Source of the DNA: Ruoffia tabacinasalis
GTDB taxonomy: Bacteria; Bacillota; Bacilli; Lactobacillales; Aerococcaceae
Reading direction: 5' to 3'
Length of the DNA: 64,000 nucleotides
Assembly (NCBI RefSeq): GCF_042652985.1
Contig: NZ_JBHSHQ010000011.1
Coordinates: 53,330 to 117,329, forward strand
The position numbers and the translations under genes were made by a program. This document shows positions 34,643-43,569 of this stretch, piece after piece. The first letter of the stretch is position 1. Each line of letters opens with the position of its first letter. A model generated the notes under the pieces. That model was not told the DNA's origin, ran no database searches, and worked only from the letters and a program-made list of their open reading frames with translations.

Positions 34643-35287
34643 CTATTTACTCGGAAAAACAGCTTCTAGACGATAAATGCGATTACCTCTAGATGAGAAT
34701 TTTTCTTCATATTCTGTCATGACGTTACCTTCGAAATCAGACTTATGTAAATCAAGCCAAACTTGCTTAAAGTACATACCATATTCAGACATGCTCTCAA
34801 GCGAGTGTTCAAAAAGACCTTGGTTATCAGTCTTGAAGTGAACTTCTCCGTTTTCAGGAAGGATAGTTTCATATTGTTTTAAAAATATTGGTGAAGTGAG
34901 ACGTCTTTTAGCGTGACGTGTTTTTGGCCATGGATCACTGAAGTTTAAGTAAAGTAAGCTGATTTCAGCAGGTGCGAAATACTCGCTTAAATCACTGCCG
35001 TCCCCATGTAAGATTTGAACATTAGGTAGAGCTTCTTCAATTTGTTTTTCCAAGATTGATACAATCACACTTGTTTGGATTTCAACGGCGATATAATTTA
35101 TTTCTGGATGGGCTTTTGCCATATTGATAATGAATTGTCCTTTTCCGGATCCAACTTCAATATGGATAGGTTGCTCTTTTTCAAAGCGGGACTGCCATTT
35201 ACCTTTGTACTCAGTCGGTTCAGCTGGTACGTATTGTGGATATTCATTTAATTTGTCTTGTGCCCAAGGTTTGTTACGTAAACGCAT
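34643..35287 (-). CDS. trmB: tRNA (guanine-N7)-methyltransferase
   Basis: 214 residues. SAM-binding motif HIEVGSGKGQFI, then YIAVEIQTSVIV, YLNFSDPWPKTRHAKRRLT (catalytic/tRNA segment) and the C-terminal YEEKFSSRGNRIYRLEA. It methylates G46 of tRNAs. It is 14 bp downstream of the phosphotransferase gene, the ytmP-trmB arrangement common in Firmicutes. Confidence 0.96.
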   Translation of the reverse strand: MRLRNKPWAQDKLNEYPQYVPAEPTEYKGKWQSRFEKEQPIHIEVGSGKGQFIINMAKAHPEINYIAVEIQTSVIVSILEKQIEEALPNVQILHGDGSDLSEYFAPAEISLLYLNFSDPWPKTRHAKRRLTSPIFLKQYETILPENGEVHFKTDNQGLFEHSLESMSEYGMYFKQVWLDLHKSDFEGNVMTEYEEKFSSRGNRIYRLEAVFPSK

Positions 35288-35301
35288 AATTTAATTGCTC
35301 C

Positions 35302-36090
35302 TTAATTGATTAAATCTTTATAGATAGTTTTAAGTAAAATAATGTATTCATTGGTTTTGTGTTGACGGCCTTCAAGATAATATTGCTTAATTAAATAAAG
35401 GCAATTCATCATACTATACCAGCGAACGCGCTTGTAGAAAGAATTGTTAATGGGATAGTTATATAATTCAAACCAATCCATCCACTCACTCGGGGCAAAA
35501 TAATGTACAAGTATCATTGTGATGTCACTTAAAGGATCAGCAACTTTGACACTTTCCCAATCAACGAGATAGAGATGGTTATCTTGGCTTTTCAAGAAAT
35601 TATTATGGTTTAAATCTCCGTGACATACTGTCCGGCGCACATCATAAAAATCTTTGTCAATGGCATCCTCCATATGTCGAATCACTTCGTTTAATAAATG
35701 ATTCTCTGCAAGTGTAGGTGACAAGCCAACAAAGTATTGTTCTATAAAGTCTAGCGGATAAAAGTTACGCTCGCCCATTCGCTTGAGCATCAATAATAAA
35801 TTATCCGATTCATGTATTTGTCGGATTAATTCAATGACTTCAGTTGATCCCATATCTTCTTTCTTTAATAGACGTCCATCTTTCCATTCTTGAGCGGTAA
35901 TAGTATCGCCAGAGAAGGTTCTTTGCGTCCACATTAATTTGGGGGCAATGCCTTCAGCAGATAATGCTGCAATAAATGGAGAAGTATTTCGTTTAAAGAA
36001 TACTTTCTCGTCTGATTTTACGCCCATATAAGCATCGCCAGATGCACCTGCAAGTGGGTGAAGCTCCCAATCGCCTTGTTGGTCATACAT
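35302..36090 (-). CDS. ytmP: YtmP-type aminoglycoside/choline phosphotransferase-fold kinase
   Basis: 262 residues of the APH/choline kinase fold: the catalytic loop VCHGDLNHNNFL, and the metal-binding LVDWESVKVADPLSDI. Substrate unknown; some Firmicutes homologues are linked to phosphate or sugar metabolism, but no claim is made here. Operon with trmB. Confidence 0.88.
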   Translation of the reverse strand: MYDQQGDWELHPLAGASGDAYMGVKSDEKVFFKRNTSPFIAALSAEGIAPKLMWTQRTFSGDTITAQEWKDGRLLKKEDMGSTEVIELIRQIHESDNLLLMLKRMGERNFYPLDFIEQYFVGLSPTLAENHLLNEVIRHMEDAIDKDFYDVRRTVCHGDLNHNNFLKSQDNHLYLVDWESVKVADPLSDITMILVHYFAPSEWMDWFELYNYPINNSFYKRVRWYSMMNCLYLIKQYYLEGRQHKTNEYIILLKTIYKDLIN

Positions 36091-36176
36091 AGATTATTCT
36101 GCCTCCCCCCAAAACTTACTTAAAAAATCACAATATCAAATATTTTACCATGATAAGAATTAGGGTCAATCTTTTT

Positions 36177-36545
36177 TTAGTTATTTTGATTAATTAAATA
36201 ATAATCGATAAGTTCACCCGTATAAATATCACTTGCGAATTGATATTGTAAACGACCTTCAGCATTCTCAACAGTGACGCCACCAATGTAAACAAGGGGT
36301 TTGTCTTCGAATAAATCATATTCAATTGAATCGTAATCGATCCAAGAGCCAACAACGTTTCCTTTTTGACCGAGGCGGGTTTTTGCTGTTTCTAAGACAA
36401 GACCTGCTTTTTTAGGACGGTTTTCTTTAATTAATAATGTCGCTGCCGCTCCGATGAGGACACCGGTTGCTAAAAGTAGTCCACCTAAGAGACCGTTATT
36501 ATCATAATTGTAGTTTTGGTTATTATTGTTGTTATTTTCACTCAT
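36177..36545 (-). CDS. Small membrane-anchored protein of unknown function
   Basis: 122 residues. The N-terminus is Asn/Tyr-rich low complexity (1-16), followed by one membrane helix with Gly-rich face (~18-38) and a ~80-residue soluble domain (AKTRLGQKGNVVGSWIDYD; YIGGVTVENAEGRLQYQF). Orientation suggests a single-pass anchor. GGAG site present upstream. No family recognised. Confidence 0.65.
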   Translation of the reverse strand: MSENNNNNNQNYNYDNNGLLGGLLLATGVLIGAAATLLIKENRPKKAGLVLETAKTRLGQKGNVVGSWIDYDSIEYDLFEDKPLVYIGGVTVENAEGRLQYQFASDIYTGELIDYYLINQNN

Positions 36546-36616
36546 GTACTTTCACTCCTAATTTTAGATTCTTAAACTAGTTTAACACGTTGTCTGTTTC
36601 ATGGCTAAAGAAAACC

Positions 36617-36646
36617 TTGGAAACGCTTATATAAAATGTGTATAAT
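36617..36646 (+). promoter_or_regulatory. Candidate promoter of pepA
   Basis: TTGGAA (36617-36622) and a perfect TATAAT (36641-36646), 18 bp apart, ~130 bp before pepA. A GAGAATTCTC palindrome follows at 36660-36669. Confidence 0.45.
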
Positions 36647-36774
36647 AACAGCTTTGATGAGAGAATTCTCAGTGTAATAATAGTTACTTATAAATTGCAT
36701 TTTGACGCGATTTGTGCAACAATTAGAGGGATTGTTTACAGATAAATTATATTAGAAGGAGGCAGTTTAACTGC

Positions 36775-37854
36775 ATGACTATTAATGATAATCAATTTAA
36801 ACGAATTAAAGAATTAACTGAATTACAAGGAATTTCCGGTAATGAGGGCGAAGTAAGAGCTTACCTCAAAGAGAAATTAACACCACTTGTTGACGAAGTT
36901 GAGATAAGTGGCTTAGGAAATATCTTTGGAATTAAAAAATCATCAACAGAAGATGCACCTAAATTAATGGTTGCAGCTCATATGGATGAAGTTGGTTTCA
37001 TGGTAAGCCAAATTAACGATAACGGAACATTCAAAGTGACACCGATCGGTGGCTGGAACGTTTACGCTGTATCCGCACAACGTTTTACTTTACAAACAAA
37101 ACAAGGAAACTATCCTTGTGTCTCAAGTGCAGTGGCGCCTCACTTATTACGCGGAAGCAAAGCACAATCACTGAAACCATCAGATATTTTATTTGATGCT
37201 GGTTTTACTTCAAAAGAAGAAGCGATGTCTTACGGCGTTCGTCCAGGCGATAGCTTAGTGCCAGATGTAGAGACAATTCGTACAGCGAATAATGAATCAA
37301 TCATTAGTAAAGCTTGGGATAACCGTTACGGAAGTGCTGTAATCTTAGATACATTAGAAAAAATCCAAGGTCAATCACTTAAATCAGAATTAATTATGGG
37401 CGCGTCAGTTCAAGAGGAAGTGGGCTTACGTGGTATTCGTGGAGCGGTTCACCGTTACCAACCAGATTTATTCTTAGCTGTAGATTGCTCGCCAGCAGCT
37501 GATGCTGAAGGTAAGAAAGATGTTCAAGGTCGCTTAGGCGAAGGCTTCTTACTACGTGTTCAAGATCCAGGAATGATTACTCACAAAGGCTTACGTGAAT
37601 ATTTATTAGATACGGCAGAGACAAACAATATTCCGTATCAATACTTCTTCTCAAAAGGTGGAACAGACGCAGGTGCTGCTCACACAATGAATGATGGTGT
37701 CATCAGTGGAGTCATTGGTGTACCAGCTAGATATATTCATGGTCATCAATCACTCTTTAGAATTTCTGATTATGAAGCGGCACAAGCAATGCTAGAAGCT
37801 GTAGTCACGACATTTGATCGTACGACTTACGAAACGTTAGTTCAAAATACTTAA
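36775..37854 (+). CDS. pepA: Glutamyl aminopeptidase, M42 family
   Basis: 359 residues with metal ligands in VAAHMDEVGFM, the NRYGS segment with bridging Asp nearby, VQEEVGLRG (catalytic Glu) and VDCSPAADAEG, plus the C-terminal PARYIHGHQSL. M42 enzymes form large tetrahedral particles that remove acidic or other N-terminal residues from peptides. GGAGG precedes the start. Confidence 0.93.
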   Translation: MTINDNQFKRIKELTELQGISGNEGEVRAYLKEKLTPLVDEVEISGLGNIFGIKKSSTEDAPKLMVAAHMDEVGFMVSQINDNGTFKVTPIGGWNVYAVSAQRFTLQTKQGNYPCVSSAVAPHLLRGSKAQSLKPSDILFDAGFTSKEEAMSYGVRPGDSLVPDVETIRTANNESIISKAWDNRYGSAVILDTLEKIQGQSLKSELIMGASVQEEVGLRGIRGAVHRYQPDLFLAVDCSPAADAEGKKDVQGRLGEGFLLRVQDPGMITHKGLREYLLDTAETNNIPYQYFFSKGGTDAGAAHTMNDGVISGVIGVPARYIHGHQSLFRISDYEAAQAMLEAVVTTFDRTTYETLVQNT

Positions 37855-37883
37855 TATCGACCGAAAGAAAGGATATAATAATT

Positions 37884-38513
37884 ATGTGGATTGCATTTTA
37901 TAATGAACAAGGTGTTGGCGATGTCTTAATGTTAACTCGAGGGAAAGCAGACGAGAATCATTTATCAACAGAATCAAATAATGGTGTGACAATTGTGAGA
38001 GATAGCACTCAAGATAACCAAGTAATGTCAATTAATTTATTTAATATTTCTGAAACATTTAAACCAAATGGTAATGGGAATGTTGATTTAACTGAAGAAC
38101 AAGTGTCTCAAGTTAATGACAAGATTAAAGAAGCGGGCTTTGACATTGAAGTAGAGGTTGACTCAAAACCTAAATTCGTAGTAGGATACGTTGAATCATG
38201 TAAAAAACACGAGGATAGCGACCATTTATCAGTGACACAAACAAATGTCGGCGGAGAAGTTTTACAAATTGTTTGTGGTGCAGACAATATTGCTGAAGAT
38301 ATGAATGTCCTTGTCGCACGCCCAGGGGCTACGATGCCAAACGGTATGATTATTTGGCCAGGTGAATTACGTGGTGTTGAGAGTTTTGGTATGATTTGTT
38401 CAACACGTGAATTAGGTTTATCTGATATTGAAGATTTACCCGGTATTTGGGAGTTGAAAGACTCTTTTGAACCAGGAATGAGCCTAGAAGAAGTTGTCGC
38501 TTCATACAAGTAA
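37884..38513 (+). CDS. ytpR: YtpR-family tRNA-binding domain protein
   Basis: 209 residues: an N-terminal DUF4479-type domain (~1-90) and a C-terminal OB-fold tRNA-binding domain (~95-205) with HEDSDHLSVTQTNVG, QIVCGADNI and PNGMIIWPGELRGVESFGMICS. Same domain as the N-terminus of bacterial PheT. Operon-like with the following two genes. Confidence 0.92.
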   Translation: MWIAFYNEQGVGDVLMLTRGKADENHLSTESNNGVTIVRDSTQDNQVMSINLFNISETFKPNGNGNVDLTEEQVSQVNDKIKEAGFDIEVEVDSKPKFVVGYVESCKKHEDSDHLSVTQTNVGGEVLQIVCGADNIAEDMNVLVARPGATMPNGMIIWPGELRGVESFGMICSTRELGLSDIEDLPGIWELKDSFEPGMSLEEVVASYK

Positions 38514-38551
38514 TAAAAGTTGATTAAACTAGTAGTCAAGGATGTGTAATA

Positions 38552-39160
38552 ATGAAAAAATACGAAGGACCCGCATTTAACAATCGAAGTGGTCAGTCAG
38601 ATAAAAGACGCTTCGCTCATCCAACTCAAGGAATGGATTCTGGTAAATCTAAGTTTGAGCCAGCCTATCTAAATCAACAAAAGAAAAGGCAACAACCAAA
38701 AGATAATCAGCCGGATCAAGCGAAAGAAACAAAAGAGGACTCACTTCGTGAACCGAAGCAGTCAACGCAACAAAGTGGACTGGAACATTACGAGATACCT
38801 TTTTTGAAGAAGCAAAACAAACCGACAGCACCGTTAAATACGCAACAGAGCTTAGAAGAAACTCAATCAAGCGATGATGAAACTTCAACGGTGGATGGGG
38901 ATTGGGCTGCGACTAAACCGTCACTGAGGTCTAATTATGAACCTTCGTTTAAGAAACAAGTGGCAAACACTCATGAAGTTCAAGATGAAGAAGAACAAAT
39001 TGAAGACGATTCATTTGAAGAGCGACCTTTCAAACCGACTGAATTACCAAAACCATATAAGAAACCAAAATTAAGCAACCGACAAGTAGACGAGAATACA
39101 AGATTACTAGCTAAAAGATTACAAAAATCTAAAAATAACTTTTTATTGTTTGAGGACTAG
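38552..39160 (+). CDS. Disordered protein with repeated aromatic-Glu-Pro motif, between ytpR and murC
   Basis: 202 residues, rich in Gln, Lys, Glu, Ser and Pro, with no membrane helix or globular core. A short motif recurs: KYEGPAF (~3), KFEPAYL (~34), HYEIPFL (~76), NYEPSFK (~129), then ERPFKP. The C-terminus is helical and basic (ENTRLLAKRLQKSKNNFLLFED). In related Firmicutes this slot holds sftA (FtsK-like DNA translocase); this protein has no ATPase domain. It ends 15 bp before murC. Role unknown. Confidence 0.75.
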   Translation: MKKYEGPAFNNRSGQSDKRRFAHPTQGMDSGKSKFEPAYLNQQKKRQQPKDNQPDQAKETKEDSLREPKQSTQQSGLEHYEIPFLKKQNKPTAPLNTQQSLEETQSSDDETSTVDGDWAATKPSLRSNYEPSFKKQVANTHEVQDEEEQIEDDSFEERPFKPTELPKPYKKPKLSNRQVDENTRLLAKRLQKSKNNFLLFED

Positions 39161-39175
39161 GAGGCAATAAAACAT

Positions 39176-40516
39176 ATGAATATGATTAATAAAGAACATA
39201 AATATCATTTTGTTGGAATTAAAGGGTCTGGAATGAGTGCATTAGCGCTGATTCTTCATGGCGAAGGCTTTGAAGTTCAAGGAAGTGACGTAGGGAAATA
39301 CTTCTTTACACAACAGGAATTAGAGAATCAAGACATTACTATCTTAGAATTCAATGCTGACAATATTACTGAGGATTTAACAATTATTGCTGGGAATGCA
39401 TTTAATGATGATCATCCAGAATTAGTTAGAGCCAGAGAATTAGGTCTAGAAATTTATCGTTACCATGACTTTATTGGTGGCTTAATTCAAAACTATACAA
39501 GTATTGCAGTGACAGGTTCACACGGTAAGACATCAACAACCGGCTTACTATCACATACATTGAAAAACCTTGCACCAACAAGTTATTTAATTGGTGATGG
39601 AACTGGATTCGGGGATGAGACAGCAACATACTTTGCACTAGAAGCATGTGAATACCGTCGTCATTTCTTAGCTTATAAACCGGATTATATGATTGTTACG
39701 AACGTTGATTTCGATCACCCAGATTACTACCGCTCAATTGAGGATGTATTTGAAGCGATTCAAACGTTCTCTAATCAAGCAAACAAAGCAATTATTGCTT
39801 GTGGGGATGACGAATATCTACCGAATCTAAAGGCTGATGTCCCAGTTTATTACTACGGACTCACTGAAGAGTCACAAGTACATGCGAAAAATATTAATCG
39901 TACTGTTGAAGGGTCTGAATTCGACGTTGTCATTGACGGCGAAGTATTTGGAAGATTTGCGATCCCAGTCTTTGGTGAGCACAATATCTTAAATGCTTTA
40001 TCAGTCATTACAGTGCTTTATTTAGAAGGCTTTAAAGCTGAAGATATTAAAGAGCATATCGCAACTTTTGGTGGCGTGAAACGTCGTTTCTCAGCACGTC
40101 AAATTCAAGATTTAACAATCATTGATGACTATGCACATCATCCATCTGAGATTACAGCAACCATCGATGCAGCGAAACAACGCTACCCGAATCGTGAAAT
40201 TGTCGCAATCTTTCAACCGCATACGTTCTCTAGAACAGTGGCGATGTTGAATGAGTTTGCAGAGTCCTTGTCATTAGCGGACAAAGTATATCTTGTCGAG
40301 ATATTTAACTCAGCGCGTGAAGCGAATGGGGAAGTAACCATTGAAGACCTTGCGAAGTTAATCCATCAAAATGTTGAAATCATCTCAACGGATCATTTAT
40401 CACCATTAATGGATTATAAAGACGCAGTATTCCTGTTCATGGGCGCAGGAGACATTGATGAACTTTCTCGTCAATTTGAGAAAGCATATGCTAACTTAAG
40501 CCCGAACCGATTATAG
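39176..40516 (+). CDS. murC: UDP-N-acetylmuramate-L-alanine ligase
   Basis: 446 residues with FVGIKGSGMSALALIL at the N-terminus, the ATP motif GSHGKTSTTGLLS, FDHPDYY, and IDDYAHHPSEI in the C-terminal domain. It adds the first residue of the peptidoglycan stem peptide in the cytoplasm. ATG 39176 follows AGGAGG by 11 bases. Confidence 0.97.
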   Translation: MNMINKEHKYHFVGIKGSGMSALALILHGEGFEVQGSDVGKYFFTQQELENQDITILEFNADNITEDLTIIAGNAFNDDHPELVRARELGLEIYRYHDFIGGLIQNYTSIAVTGSHGKTSTTGLLSHTLKNLAPTSYLIGDGTGFGDETATYFALEACEYRRHFLAYKPDYMIVTNVDFDHPDYYRSIEDVFEAIQTFSNQANKAIIACGDDEYLPNLKADVPVYYYGLTEESQVHAKNINRTVEGSEFDVVIDGEVFGRFAIPVFGEHNILNALSVITVLYLEGFKAEDIKEHIATFGGVKRRFSARQIQDLTIIDDYAHHPSEITATIDAAKQRYPNREIVAIFQPHTFSRTVAMLNEFAESLSLADKVYLVEIFNSAREANGEVTIEDLAKLIHQNVEIISTDHLSPLMDYKDAVFLFMGAGDIDELSRQFEKAYANLSPNRL

Positions 40517-40533
40517 AATAGAAACAACAAGCG

Positions 40534-40565
40534 GCCAACGAGTTAGAATTCGTTGGCTGTTTGTG
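40534..40565 (+). terminator. Weak terminator between murC and polA
   Basis: GCCAACGA (40534-40541) pairs with TCGTTGGC (40550-40557); only a broken T-tract follows. Confidence 0.5.
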
Positions 40566-40594
40566 CTTAATAATTAAAGATGGAGGAATATTCA

Positions 40595-43258
40595 ATGAGT
40601 CAACGTAAAATTATGTTAATTGACGGAAGTAGTCTTGCCTTTCGTGCTTTTTATTCGATTTTAGATTTAGATCGCTTTAAGAACAAATCGGGTCTACACA
40701 CGAATGCCCTTTACAGCTTTCATCGAATGTTAGACAGTGTCATGGAAAAATTTCAACCGACACATATATTAGTTGCTTTCGATAAAAGTGAAGTGACATT
40801 CAGAACGGACATGTTTAAAGAGTATAAAGGCGGGCGACAAAAAACGCCAAGTGAATTCAAAGAACAAATGCCTTATCTTAAAGTCTTACTCGATGCTTAC
40901 GGAATGAAACACTATGATATCTTGCATTACGAAGCGGATGATGTGATTGGAACACTGTCTCATCAAGCAGATTCGGATGATGAAGTTATTGTTATTTCAG
41001 GAGATAAAGACTTAATCCAACTCGCAACAGATAACGTTACAGTTTATATTACCCGTAAAGGTGTAAGTCAGTTAGAAGCTTACACACCTGAGACAGTGAT
41101 GGAAACTTATGGAGTGACTCCAAAGCAGTTTATTGAGTTAAAAGGTTTAATGGGAGACCCATCGGATAATTACCCAGGTGTAACACGCATCGGTGAGAAG
41201 ACGGCCATCAAATTAATCAAAGAATATCATTCTGTCGAAGAATTGTATGAGCGCCTAGATGAATTAAAACCATCTAAGATGAAAGAAAACTTAACCAATG
41301 AAAAAGAAGAAGCGTTCATGAGTAGAGAATTAGCTGAAATCTTATTGGAAGCGCCAATTGAAATTGGGATTGATGACATCACTTATGAAGGAAAGAATAT
41401 TGAAGAGCTAGTTGAATTTTACCGTCAAATGGAATTTAATAGTTTCCTGACTGAACTTCAAGCGACGTCAGATGTCGATATCACAGCGATTGAATCGGAT
41501 GAACCACAACTCGAATACGACGTACAGTTTGTAGACGCAATCACTGAAGAAATTTTGCCAAAGCAGACTGCAGTATACTTTGAAACAGTTGGCGATAATT
41601 ATCATTTTGATGATGTCTTATATGTTTCTTGGTATGACCAAGTTGCGAATATGGTTTATGTTGCTGAGGCATCTGTCGCTTTAAATGATTCAAATTTCAA
41701 AGCTTGGCTAGAAGATGAGTCTGTTGATAAAATCTTATTCGATTCAAAACGAGATGAAGTCTTAACAAGTCATTATGGGGTTCAATTAAAAGGAATTATA
41801 TTTGACACTTTAATTGCGGCTTACTTAGTAGAAGCGAATCATATGGACGAGATTGCGAATGTCGTCAGAGCACTAGAAGTACCAGTGAACGTAGAGCTAG
41901 ACGAGATGGTTTACGGAAAAGGCGCGAAGCGAAAATTACCAGAAGATACTGATGTAACGGTAAATCATGTCGCAAGTAAAGCTATGGCATTAGATGCGTT
42001 AGTAGAGCCATTACGCACTCGCCTAGTTGATTTAGAGATGGATGATCTGTACGAAGACATCGAAGTGCCGGTGGCACGTGTTCTTGCTCGCATGGAAATC
42101 GCTGGAATTAAAGTAGACGGCGCAACATTAGAAGAGAAGAACGCAGAATTAATCGAACGATTAAAACAAATGGAAGCGCGTATTCACGAACATGCCGGTG
42201 AAGAATTTAACGTAAATTCACCGAAACAGTTAGGTGAAATTCTATTCGATAAGATGGGCTTACCAGTCATTAAAAAGACAAAAACAGGCTACAGTACAGC
42301 TGCCAACGTTCTTGAAAAACTTTTAGATAAGCACCCAATTATTCAAGAAATTCTTGATTACCGTTCAATCAGTAAACTTCAAGGAACTTACTTAGCGGGC
42401 CTACCAGGATATATTAAAGAAGATGGGAAGATCCATACGAAATTCGTCCAAACATTAACGCAAACAGGACGTTTAAGTAGTGCAGATCCAAACTTACAAA
42501 ATATTCCGGTACGTTTAGAAGAAGGCCGTAAAATTCGTCAAGCCTTCGTTCCTTCAGAAGAAGGTTGGCAATTATTTGGCGCCGACTATTCACAGATTGA
42601 ACTCCGCGTACTTGCGCATATTAGTAAAGAAGAACATATGACGAATGACTTTATTGCAGGTGAAGATATTCACTCGGCCACTGCTAGACGTGTGTTCAAT
42701 TTAGAATCGACGGCAGATGTTGATAGTAACTTACGTCGCCAAGCTAAAGCTGTAAACTTCGGAATTGTATATGGAATTAGTGATTACGGGTTATCACAAA
42801 ACCTAAATATACCAAGACCTGAAGCGAAAGAATTCATTGAACGTTACTTTGAAATGTACCCAGGCGTTCAGAAATTTATGGATGACATTGTTGAAAAAGC
42901 TCGAGAAGATGGCTACGTCAGCACATTATTCCATCGCCGTCGTTACTTACCTGATATTAAGGCAAGCAACTTCAATATTCGTTCATTCGCAGAACGAACA
43001 GCGATGAACTCACCGATTCAAGGGACTGCGGCAGATATCTTGAAGATCGCAATGATTCGTCTTCAAAAAGCCATTGATGATGAAGGACTTCAAGCAAGAA
43101 TCTTATTACAAGTGCATGATGAGTTAATCTTAGAAGCACCTGCAGAAGAAATGGAACGCTTAAGTGAACTCGTACCTGAAATTATGGAACACGCTGCAAA
43201 CTTAGACGTACCTTTAGAAGTCGATTATAACCAAGGAATTAATTGGTACGAATTATAG
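40595..43258 (+). CDS. polA: DNA polymerase I
   Basis: 887 residues: N-terminal 5'-3' exonuclease (~1-290; LIDGSSLAFRAFYS, GDKDLIQL), a central domain in the position of the proofreading exonuclease, and the polymerase domain (GADYSQIELRV, RRQAKAVNFGIVYG, VHDELILEA). The central domain has YFETVGDNYHFD where the DxE metal site should be, so proofreading is probably absent, as in many Firmicutes. An AGGAGG-like site selects ATG 40595. Confidence 0.96.
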   Translation: MSQRKIMLIDGSSLAFRAFYSILDLDRFKNKSGLHTNALYSFHRMLDSVMEKFQPTHILVAFDKSEVTFRTDMFKEYKGGRQKTPSEFKEQMPYLKVLLDAYGMKHYDILHYEADDVIGTLSHQADSDDEVIVISGDKDLIQLATDNVTVYITRKGVSQLEAYTPETVMETYGVTPKQFIELKGLMGDPSDNYPGVTRIGEKTAIKLIKEYHSVEELYERLDELKPSKMKENLTNEKEEAFMSRELAEILLEAPIEIGIDDITYEGKNIEELVEFYRQMEFNSFLTELQATSDVDITAIESDEPQLEYDVQFVDAITEEILPKQTAVYFETVGDNYHFDDVLYVSWYDQVANMVYVAEASVALNDSNFKAWLEDESVDKILFDSKRDEVLTSHYGVQLKGIIFDTLIAAYLVEANHMDEIANVVRALEVPVNVELDEMVYGKGAKRKLPEDTDVTVNHVASKAMALDALVEPLRTRLVDLEMDDLYEDIEVPVARVLARMEIAGIKVDGATLEEKNAELIERLKQMEARIHEHAGEEFNVNSPKQLGEILFDKMGLPVIKKTKTGYSTAANVLEKLLDKHPIIQEILDYRSISKLQGTYLAGLPGYIKEDGKIHTKFVQTLTQTGRLSSADPNLQNIPVRLEEGRKIRQAFVPSEEGWQLFGADYSQIELRVLAHISKEEHMTNDFIAGEDIHSATARRVFNLESTADVDSNLRRQAKAVNFGIVYGISDYGLSQNLNIPRPEAKEFIERYFEMYPGVQKFMDDIVEKAREDGYVSTLFHRRRYLPDIKASNFNIRSFAERTAMNSPIQGTAADILKIAMIRLQKAIDDEGLQARILLQVHDELILEAPAEEMERLSELVPEIMEHAANLDVPLEVDYNQGINWYEL

Positions 43259-43270
43259 TATTGAATATAA

Positions 43271-43303
43271 GACTCTCACTCTTAATAGGGTGAGGGTCTT
43301 TTT
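43271..43303 (+). terminator. Terminator of polA
   Basis: GACTCTCACTC (43271-43281) pairs with GGGTGAGGGTC (43288-43298) with two wobbles; TTTTT follows. Confidence 0.85.
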
Positions 43304-43320
43304 GGTGTTTGTCTGCGTGC

Positions 43321-43419
43321 TTAACTGGAAGAATAAAAAATAATTGTTCCAGCTGCGGCGTTTAACTGGAAGAATAAAAAATAATTGTTCCAGCTACACC
43401 GTTTAACTTGAACAATCTA
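43321..43419. repeat. Tandem repeat, 41-bp period, hairpin units
   Basis: Units start at 43321, 43362 and 43403 (last partial). Each contains CTGGAAGAAT and ATTGTTCCAG arms (10-bp stem with one mismatch) around an A-rich loop. It lies just past the polA terminator. Confidence 0.85.
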
Positions 43420-43485
43420 AATTTATTCCTCCTGAAGTTCAATCAATTGCTTGAGAACCGAGATTATTCTATACTTAAATTACTG

Positions 43486-43562
43486 TATATTAAGATTAGT
43501 CATAGTTTCTATGGTGAAAGTGGCTGGAATATCAGCGCCAATCACCCCTAATATAAAAGGAG
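43486..43562 (+). promoter_or_regulatory. Structured leader of the osmoprotectant transporter operon
   Basis: TATATTA (43486-43492) can pair with TAATATA (43549-43555), or ATTAG (43495-43499) with CTAAT (43548-43552). Enclosed are hairpin CATAG/CTATG (43501-43513) and a second hairpin GTGA..TGGC/GCCA..TCAC (43514-43545): a three-way-junction layout directly abutting the AAAGGAG ribosome site (43556-43562). The two exclusive closing stems suggest a switch. No known riboswitch class is recognised. Confidence 0.45.
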
Positions 43563-43569
43563 TCGAAGT

